A stretch of 64,000 bases of DNA from Oscarella lobularis (lineage: Eukaryota > Porifera > Homoscleromorpha > Homosclerophorida > Oscarellidae): positions 2,666,001 to 2,730,000 of the forward strand of contig NC_089182.1 of NCBI RefSeq assembly GCF_947507565.1, given 5' to 3'. Both the position numbers and the translations under genes were made by a program. How positions within the stretch are numbered: the first letter of the stretch is position 1; each line of letters starts with the position of its first letter. This document shows, piece by piece, positions 57,226 through 64,000 of the stretch. The notes beneath the pieces were generated by a model. It saw nothing but the letters and a program-made list of their open reading frames with translations. It had not been told where the DNA came from and ran no database searches.

Positions 57226-57975
57226 TCATAGAAATAAATTTGTTCTAAGCATTATTTCGACAAATTCTTTGGAACTGACAGCGGCGTCACCGTCTCTGTC
57301 GGCGACGTTGATCATTTCCTTGAGTTCGTGATCACTCATTCTCTCTCCCACTTCGTCGCAGACGAGTCTCAGATCTTCCACGGTAATTTTTCCTTGTTTC
57401 TGCTTGTCAAAGAGGTGAAAACCCTGCATGATTTCGTCGTGCAGGTCACGATCGTTGCCCTGTTTCTCCGTGACAAATCGAAGAAATTCTTCGAATCCTA
57501 TCGTCTGACCGCAATTCAAATCGTCTATCATATTACGAGCGTCGACGATCGAAATGGGAAATCCCAGTATGCGCATCGCCCTTTGAAGTTCTCTGTCGTC
57601 GACCGATTGACTCGAGTCGACGTCGAACGCATCGAATACCATTCTCAAGTCTCTGATCTCTTGGGCCGTCAATACTTCGAGCATCTTACAATTGGGTTTT
57701 AGACCCATAAAAGTCTTTTCGCGTTCGTCGGACGAAGTTTTGCGATCTTTATCCGCACTTTCCTTGGGACGTTGACGATCGCCTCGATCCTTTTTACCTT
57801 TGTACGATTCTCGTTTTTGCTCCTCTTTGCGTTCCCTGAAGGCGGCGAGACGGCTTGTTGCCATGATGGGGCGAATCTGTTTACTTTTCGGCACCACAAG
57901 TGCACGTGAGGAAGCCTCACCCCCGTCACGTGGGACAAGGGCGTTTGCGTTCAACTCACACAGGGCGTTCTCCAT
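57226..57975 (-). CDS. Centrin-like EF-hand protein with extended N-terminus
   Basis: An intronless gene of 249 residues. After about 85 basic, low-complexity residues (RKEEQKRESYKGKKDRGDRQ) come four EF-hands in centrin order. EF1 loop DVDSSQSVDDRE is good. EF2 (NCGQTIGFEEF) and EF3 (DKQKQGKITVED) are degenerate. EF4 (DRDGDAAVSSKE) is good. The segment LTAQEIRDLRMVFDAFDVDS and GFPISIVDARNMI match the centrin pattern (LTEEQKQEIREAFDLFD...). Length is about 75 residues above usual centrins because of the N-terminal extension. It may act at basal bodies; that is inference. Start is the first Met in frame; an internal Met (MATSRLAAF) at about 57870 would shorten it. Confidence 0.87.
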   Translation of the reverse strand: MENALCELNANALVPRDGGEASSRALVVPKSKQIRPIMATSRLAAFRERKEEQKRESYKGKKDRGDRQRPKESADKDRKTSSDEREKTFMGLKPNCKMLEVLTAQEIRDLRMVFDAFDVDSSQSVDDRELQRAMRILGFPISIVDARNMIDDLNCGQTIGFEEFLRFVTEKQGNDRDLHDEIMQGFHLFDKQKQGKITVEDLRLVCDEVGERMSDHELKEMINVADRDGDAAVSSKEFVEIMLRTNLFL

Positions 57976-58286
57976 AGGCGTTCTTCGACCGAGCGTTCGA
58001 TCGCCTTCAAAATAGCCGTCTACTCGTATAAGAATATATAATTGACACTCGGCACCGTTTCAAAGACGAACTTGACCGATTTTTCAAGAAATTTTGTCAG
58101 ATAATCAAACCGGAAAGGTAGACAACATCGATCAGGAAATTGCCCGTTTTCCTATCCGCTACACCAGTGGTGCACTTGTATAAGAAAGAGCGGCGTTTCA
58201 CGAGGGCGTATCCCGCGAGCGTGATCCTTAGGGTGGGTGTCTTGTTTTTCACCGCCCTATCTTCTTTAGATCCTCGCGTCACGACA

Positions 58287-59831
58287 TGAATTCAAATTCA
58301 AATGAAACAGGTAAAGACGAATAGCTATGTCGTATGTATAATCACTTGACGAAGACAATGCTGCAGTAGAAACAGGACTTTCGACACGTGATCGAATCCT
58401 CCTCGCTTCGTTGACTCCATCGATAGTAGTGCTGGTTGGAATAATTATTTTCCTGCTACTCTGGCGCAGGAAAAGAACGTCGGAACACTCGGACCAGGAA
58501 CGCATAATCGACGAAACAGACGGCAGATCCTCGCCAGCAAACGACACACTCAAATCGAACAAAAGCAGCAAACACGGAGAGAACTTTGGTACACACATAT
58601 AGCCAATATATGAAAATTCACGGGGCGAAAAACCTTCTGATAGCCCACGAAGCGAACGAGAATCCGACCTATCTCGCGCCGCCGAACGCCCGATCCAAAT
58701 CGGCGAACGTAACGTGGATGCCAACGACCGATCTCTACCAATCGAAACGAGGTCGAGGCGGCTGGCGATTTCCCCCGCTTCTCGGCATCGAACAGGAATT
58801 CCCGCGCGATCAACTTTGCACGATAAAAAATCTCGGCGAAAGTCCATTGGCCAAGGTCGAAAAAAAAAAAGAAACACAGATAATTTCCACATAGAAAAAT
58901 ATTCGAATTTTCTCTATAGCTGATTCAAGGCGAGGCGACGATGCTAATCGAAGACGAACCGACGTCGACGACGGTGATCGTGAAAACGGTGAAAGACAGC
59001 GCGACGAACGCCCAATTGGGTCAATTCAACGAGGAAATTCGCACGCTCGCCGCGCTCCAGCATTCGAACGTACTCGAACTCTCCGCCGTCTGCACGACGT
59101 CGCATCCGATGAGCATGATCTTTCGCATCGAGGACTTTATCGGCTTGCAATCGTATTTGCACACGGCCGCCGCCTGTCACGAGCCGTTCGGCGACACGAG
59201 TTTCTTTTCTCGAAATTCGATTGGCTCCGCTTTTTCCGATCTTCTCATATCGAACGATCTTCTCGCCATATGTCATCAGGTCGTCCAAGGGATGGCGTAT
59301 CTCGCCAAGGAGGGCTACGTTCATAAGGACTTGGCGGCGAGGAATTGCTACATTAGCGACGGCGTTCACGTCAAAATTTCGAATTTTGGAATTGCGCTCG
59401 ATGCATCGTCCGACGATTACGTTCAGTTGCCGCTCGCCGCCGGAACGATGCCGCGAAATGTGAAATTGAGTCACGTTCCGCTGCCCATTCGTTGGATGGC
59501 GCCCGAATCGCTTCAAAGCGGTCTCTTTACGACCGAATCCGACGTCTGGTCGTTCGGTATTCTCATGTGGGAAGTGTTCGCCTTGGGCAAGCGACCGTAC
59601 GAGTTTTCGACGGATAAGGAGGTGCTGGAGCAGGTTGCGAAGCACGGGCACACGATCGATTGCCCGCCCGGATGCCCGCCAGAAATTCACGCGCTCATGA
59701 CGAAATGTTGGCGACAGACGCCCGAGTCGCGTGCCACGTTCGACGAGCTGCGCGTCGCGATGGATAAGTGGATCAAAGAGGGAAGATTCAGCGATCACGA
59801 TCGATCGACGTCGTCGACGACGGCCTTGTGA
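58287..59831 (+). CDS. PTK7/ROR-like receptor pseudokinase lacking an ectodomain
   Basis: MNSNSNET is spliced to VETGLSTRDRILLASL and a TM helix, TPSIVVLVGIIIFLLLWRRK, so the extracellular part is under 25 residues and no signal peptide precedes it. A cytoplasmic linker ends in the kinase N-lobe EFPRDQLCTIKNLGESPLAK spliced to LIQGEATML. The Gly loop is degenerate (GESPLA instead of GxGxxG). The VxK Lys is kept (VIVKTVKD). The catalytic loop is HKDLAARN and the DFG motif is SNFG (Asp to Asn). IRWMAPESLQSGLFTTESDV and WSFGILMWEVFALGKRPYEF follow. HKD is shared with PTK7 and ROR; the changed Gly loop and DFG suggest little or no catalysis. An ectodomain exon upstream of 58287 was searched for and not seen. 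Confidence 0.88.
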
Positions 59832-60007
59832 TAGCCAAAAAATTTATAGGATATATATGAAACCTTGATTTGATTAGATGTTTTTAATTGAATTAAAACT
59901 GTGGGTCCCGTCGTTTTGACTACTAGATGTTGTAGGTTATTTATAGTCGCATTGTATATGTACCACTTTGTTTTAGTATTGTTGTACCCCGCACAATGAT
60001 TAATTAA

Positions 60008-61964
60008 TTAAGATTTTACTTGTCTATTTAGCGTTCTTCTTGCTTGGACTTCGCCTTGACGAGCCGTTTCTCTCGTTCGACGTTCGCTAGCACGCCTGTA
60101 TCTTTCCAACTCCTACGGCACATGTTACGATTTCTGACAAAATCAAATAACTGTATGATGAGACCTCGTCCTTCTGTGCTCTCATCATATCGACAGCGGA
60201 CTCTTTGTATTGATTTTCCCTAAAACGATCTTCAGCGACTTGCTGTTTGGGCGAGTCCTACACAGCAATGGTTTCTTTGAATATAATAAAAGCTATTCTG
60301 CTATTACTCCTTCAGGGAAAAAGCCTAGATATGCCTGTTTCCAAAGGTCGTGCGGATTTCTATAGATAAACGATGCATTGACTTTAAATGAGTGTATTCT
60401 GTAGCTTAATTAACCTGGCATTGATTCTTCCAATATTTCCTCCGGGTAGAGGAGGCGCGCCTGCATGGAAATGAAGAGAGATGAGCTTTCTACAGGCTAA
60501 CCATTACAGACAATACCAATTGAACCCAAAGAATCACTTCCAGATGAAATTACTAACGGCTTGCCAAAATCAAATTGACTAACGTGACTAAAGAGTAAAA
60601 AATTCGGCTAATTCGTAAAACTGGCTTTACAAAACTGTGCGTGCCTTAGTGGAGTGTGAAAAATCAGACTGCTAATCAAAGCATTCGTCCTGTTAATCAG
60701 ACCCGTTGATTTCGAACTGTAAAACTACGGACAATGTATAGTACAGTATTCCCAATGTTTAATTTTAAAAGTGCTGACTTGTAAGTGGCCGCCAGTTGTG
60801 TGAGAAATAAATCGAAGCAACTTGCAAACGACTTTTCGTTTCTCGGAATCAAAGTTCTGCATTATTCACCCACTCTTTCCTTTTGTTGTCTAGGTAAATA
60901 GGAGAGACAAACCTGAAAGACGTCATACTTGCTTCCAATGATTATCAGAGGAGTTGAAAACAAATCAAGCAGATCTTTGTCCTAAATCAGCGTTAATTAA
61001 ATGCCTCTCTTTCTCTTCTCGTAACGTGAAATAAATTTACAGGATGATCATCGCCATATTTTCTCCAGGCGTTTTTTCTCAACTTTTCAGCAGCTCTAGA
61101 GACGCAGTATAAGAACACGAGATAAACGCATATTATTAATTGAATTAGAACCGCGGTTCCTTTGCTGTTAGATCAGCTAATGCTTTAGAAATTTTCTGAC
61201 GCAGCTAGACAAAAAAATTATGTGCGTCAAAGAAGAAGAATCTCTTTGGCTACCTCTTTGAGAAGAGTCTCCAATGTGTGGTATAAATCCTCGGGCTTGG
61301 ACAAATCCAAAACAATAGCAAAAGACAGAGTTCTATCAAATACAAATAAATATTTCTATATTTCTTTATTGATTTTTTGGTCTCCTACTTAATTGTTCCT
61401 TCAGTGATAACGGCGTCCAGTAGTTGTGTCAAGGAAGTTCCGCCGCCAAGTTCCCAAATGTGAGCCACGTTCTTTTTCTAATCCAAAAACGTCTTCGATA
61501 GTAAATCAATTGATTAATCAATTAATTAACCAGATGAGCTCCGCGAGCTTGCTTTCGACCGAACGTGTACTCCAAAGCAACGGTCGGTTTCGGCGATTCT
61601 TCACTGAAATAAAAAGTTTAGAACGCTAGATCGATTTGTTCTAATTTACCGTTCGAGAAATCTCAATACGACGGTTGTTTTGCCCTACACGTCAATATCT
61701 CCATAGCAACGCAATTCGACTCGAGCTACAACTCCTAACCGCGTTTTTGCTGCCCAGGAAAACAATTCCGGAATCTTGTAAGGCCTCTAAACGTTGCTGT
61801 GCACCTATAAGGTGAGTTCGCTCTATGTCTACTACACCTTCGCGGTCGCTTTCAGCTCTGTTTCGTTCATTCAGAGCTAAAGACCAAATGGACTTGGCTT
61901 CTCTGTAAAGCACGTTTGAAAAACCCGACGCATACGAACCGAATTACCTCTTTTCGGAAGACAT
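60008..61964 (-). CDS. DYNC2LI1: Cytoplasmic dynein 2 light intermediate chain 1
   Basis: A retrograde intraflagellar-transport dynein subunit with a GTPase-like fold. MSSEKR (start at 61964) is spliced to EAKSIWSLALNERNRAESDR. Then come VFLGSKNA with GKTTVVLRFLER (P-loop GSKNAGKTT), EESPKPTVALEYTFGRKQAR, KNVAHIWELGGGTSLTQLLD, TLSFAIVLDLSKPEDLYHTL, DLLDLFSTPLIIIGSKYDVF, DSEKRKVVCKLLRF, GGNIGRIN, YLGFFPE and a C-terminal helix ELERYRRASERRTRETAR, matching the human protein block by block. About a dozen small introns. The presence of this gene argues that the organism builds cilia. Confidence 0.95.
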
Positions 61965-63360
61965 CTCAAAAGATGCTAAGGGCCTAAGCGCGCGCTAAGA
62001 TTCCGACATGGACAGACATGGACACGCCTTCTCGCCGATCTTTGTCCGTCTTATTTGCCGCCGTTCCGCCCCCGATCGTCGCGCCTGCTCCGCGAACCTC
62101 TCTGCCGAACCTTCGAGCGTGTTTACGTTCGGTTCGTTTCTCCGAGGGGCCCTCGCGAGGTTCGCGTACGGTTCGCTTCGCTGTCCCGTATATACTTTTC
62201 TTACTCGCTATAAGTACATACTGGCCTTCGCCCCCAAAGTACATTAATATATAGTCAGTCAGTCAGTCGGATTATGCACCGCTTTCACCCGCAGTATTCA
62301 ATTAGGCGGGCGATGGACAGGGTCTACTATTTAGTACGCCAGCCTTGCACGAATCCTGTGTGTATATGGACCAGGTCAACAATTTGACAGAAACATCTTT
62401 GGACTACCCTCACCGAGGCGGTGCAAACTGGACCTTTTGGGTACGGGTACCCAGGCACACCAGCGGAGAGGTTCCCTCTGCTGATGTTGCCTGGGGATAC
62501 TGTATCACAAAACACACGCAGGACTCTAATTATTATTTAGACACTTTATATAGAATCAAACACTTTCTGCCGCCTTTGCTCTGACTATCCTGCATCGAGA
62601 CGTCGGCGACGAGGCCTGCGTCTTCGATGCGGGATGACCCACTCCACTCGCGTGAGCACATGCAGTGTGCGACGGACGATCCGGAGACGGGCCCGTCGTG
62701 CAAAACATTCGCACCCACAACACATTTCTCTCCATCGTCGAAGATACGTGATCGTACGACGCGAGAGATGTGCCCGTCGTGCGAGACATTCGCACCCATA
62801 ACACATTTCTCTCGATCGACAGACTCTCTTGCTGCGCGCGAGAATCGTAGCGATTGCACGCGGACAGCCAGAGACGCCTGCACTCTTTCCACTGTCTATC
62901 GGTACGGATTCGGAGCAGCGTCAGTATTACCACTGATCAAGACTGCTCGCGATCGGTACTGATACTCGGGTCAAATCGGATATCATTAATCGGTATTTCC
63001 ATTTCCAGAGAGTAGTACCCTCTTACTATATGCCAAAAAAACGGGGTTTTGTCCTTAATGACTTTGACGCTACGGCGTGTAGGTCACTCGCTCGATAATA
63101 CAATTGCCATCTTCAAAATCGCGTTTTCTGCATAGCAACAGTACATGGAAAAATTTTCGCCGCCCACCAGAAACGATTAATTTAATTACACCGCCGTTTT
63201 CGTCGAATAAACGAACCTCGTTAGTCCCTTTTCAAAAAATTTTGGGAACGCCTACTATTGAGGAGCAAGTGTCTCCATACCCGGTCCGTTGCTAGGCTCG
63301 CCTACGCAATCTCCTCCCTTTTGATGACGTTCTCGTGACGTCACTGACAACTAACAACTC
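61965..63360. other. Gene-poor region with no supported gene
   Basis: About 1.4 kb. Short open frames on both strands give Arg/Ser-rich translations without domains, and no splice-consistent family match was found. It holds a (TCAG)4 run near 62253-62268 and a local 81-bp-period duplication (62691-62818). Confidence 0.5.
62691..62818. repeat. Local direct duplication, period 81 bp
   Basis: Two copies of a 47-bp block begin gcccgtcgtgc at 62691 and 62772. They share cattcgcacccac/taacacatttctct with few mismatches, and the 34 bp between them differ. Confidence 0.85.
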
Positions 63361-63365
63361 GGTGT

Positions 63366-64000
63366 ACGTAATCCACCGGCATGCCGTGTATATATTTCGG
63401 CAGGCGGTGTAATTACTCTGCCGGCAAGCGGTGTATATATTCCGGGAAGCGGTGTACGTACTCCGCCGGCAGGCGGTGTATATATTCCGGCAAGCGGTGT
63501 ATGTATTCCGGCAAGCGGTGTATATATTCCGGAGAGCGGTGTATACATTCCAGCAGGCGGTGTACGTACTCCGCCGGCAGGCGGTGTATATATTCCGGCA
63601 AGCGGTGTATATATTCCAGCAGGCGGTGTACGTACTCCGCCGGCAGGCGGTGTATATATTCCGGCAGGCGTGTACGTACTCCGCAGTCAGGCCGGTGTCT
63701 TTATTCCGACAGGCGTGTATGTATATATTCCGGCAAGCGGTGTATATTACGGCAAGCGGTGTACGTACTCCGCCGGCAGGCGGTGTATATATTCCGGCAA
63801 GCGGTGTATATATTCCAGCAGGCGGTGTACGTACTCCGCCCGAAGGCGGTGTATATATTCCGGCAAGCGGTGTATATATTCAAGCAGGCGGTGTACGTAC
63901 TCCGCCCGCAGGCGGTGTATATATTCCGGCAAGCGGTGTATATATTACGGCAAGCGGTGTACGTACTCCGCCGGCAGGCGGTGTAAATATTCCGGCAGGC
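63366..64000. repeat. Minisatellite with 21/24-bp units and 66-bp higher-order period
   Basis: Tandem units of about 21 bp (core ccggcaagcggtgtatatat) and 24 bp (core gtacgtactccgccggcagg) alternate from about 63366 to the window end. The clearest pattern is a 66-bp block of one 24-mer and two 21-mers, for example from 63562, 63756 and 63822. Because units are multiples of 3, several frames on both strands stay open for hundreds of bases (201 residues of CIYSGKRC-like repeats); these are not genes. The array continues beyond the window. Confidence 0.93.

Noticed and set aside
58944-59798. 284-residue minus-strand frame opposite the pseudokinase
   Set aside because: Antisense shadow caused by codon bias; the plus-strand kinase motifs are unambiguous.
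61965-62960. Transposable element at the right end
   Set aside because: A local 81-bp-period duplication exists, but no terminal repeats, transposase or reverse-transcriptase motifs were seen.
63381-63986. 201-residue Cys/Arg/Tyr-rich repeat protein
   Set aside because: It is the translation of the minisatellite; several frames on both strands are equally open because the units are multiples of 3.
63366-64000. CRISPR array
   Set aside because: Units are contiguous 21/24-mers without unique spacers, in an animal genome.

Overview
This is a very compact animal nuclear genome segment. A POU-homeodomain gene, a TAL/SCL-type bHLH gene, a C9orf72 homologue, a receptor-type pseudokinase of the PTK7/ROR kind and CCDC17 make a metazoan nearly certain. 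Introns are almost all 38-80 nt, intergenic gaps are often below 100 nt and no transposons are visible. The tiny introns and unusual domain combinations suggest a non-bilaterian such as a homoscleromorph sponge. That assignment is inference and no species is claimed. All gene models were joined by eye from exon frames, GT/AG boundaries and remembered family sequence, so gene spans are firmer than individual splice sites.

Left third (1-15.6 kb): a partial ankyrin-repeat gene; a DnaJ protein with a DNAJB12-like N-terminus and a DNAJC14-like body; a membrane-anchored TPR-JmjC protein; a large kelch/EGF receptor with a TKL kinase domain; PSMD13; a SLC35A2/A3 nucleotide-sugar transporter; and a POU gene that begins with a C2H2 zinc finger.

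Middle (15.8-42.9 kb): a long CCDC17 homologue; SREK1IP1; a short, divergent Dicer/Drosha-like RNase III; DBT (branched-chain E2); the TAL/SCL bHLH gene; C9orf72; a protein with two tandem AGC kinase domains; an SRR1-like protein; the PKA catalytic subunit; and a PIF1 helicase with a 22-G run in an intron.

Right third (42.9-64 kb): EPS15; a bacterial-looking pair (GH2 glycosidase and TylF-type methyltransferase) followed by a decayed GH2 fragment; EBNA1BP2; HSDL2; an unrecognised coiled-coil protein; RNF170; PSMG3; UBL5; a centrin-like protein; a PTK7/ROR-like pseudokinase without ectodomain; DYNC2LI1; then a gene-poor end with a minisatellite running off the window.

Six gene pairs are head to head with start codons about 22-79 nt apart, so bidirectional promoters are a main organising principle. 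The genes are mostly unrelated housekeeping functions (proteasome, mitochondrial metabolism, ribosome biogenesis, cilium, kinases) and do not form one pathway. The best candidates for something new are the tandem AGC kinase, the kelch-TKL receptor, the zinc-finger POU protein, the divergent RNase III gene and two apparent 23-nt introns.
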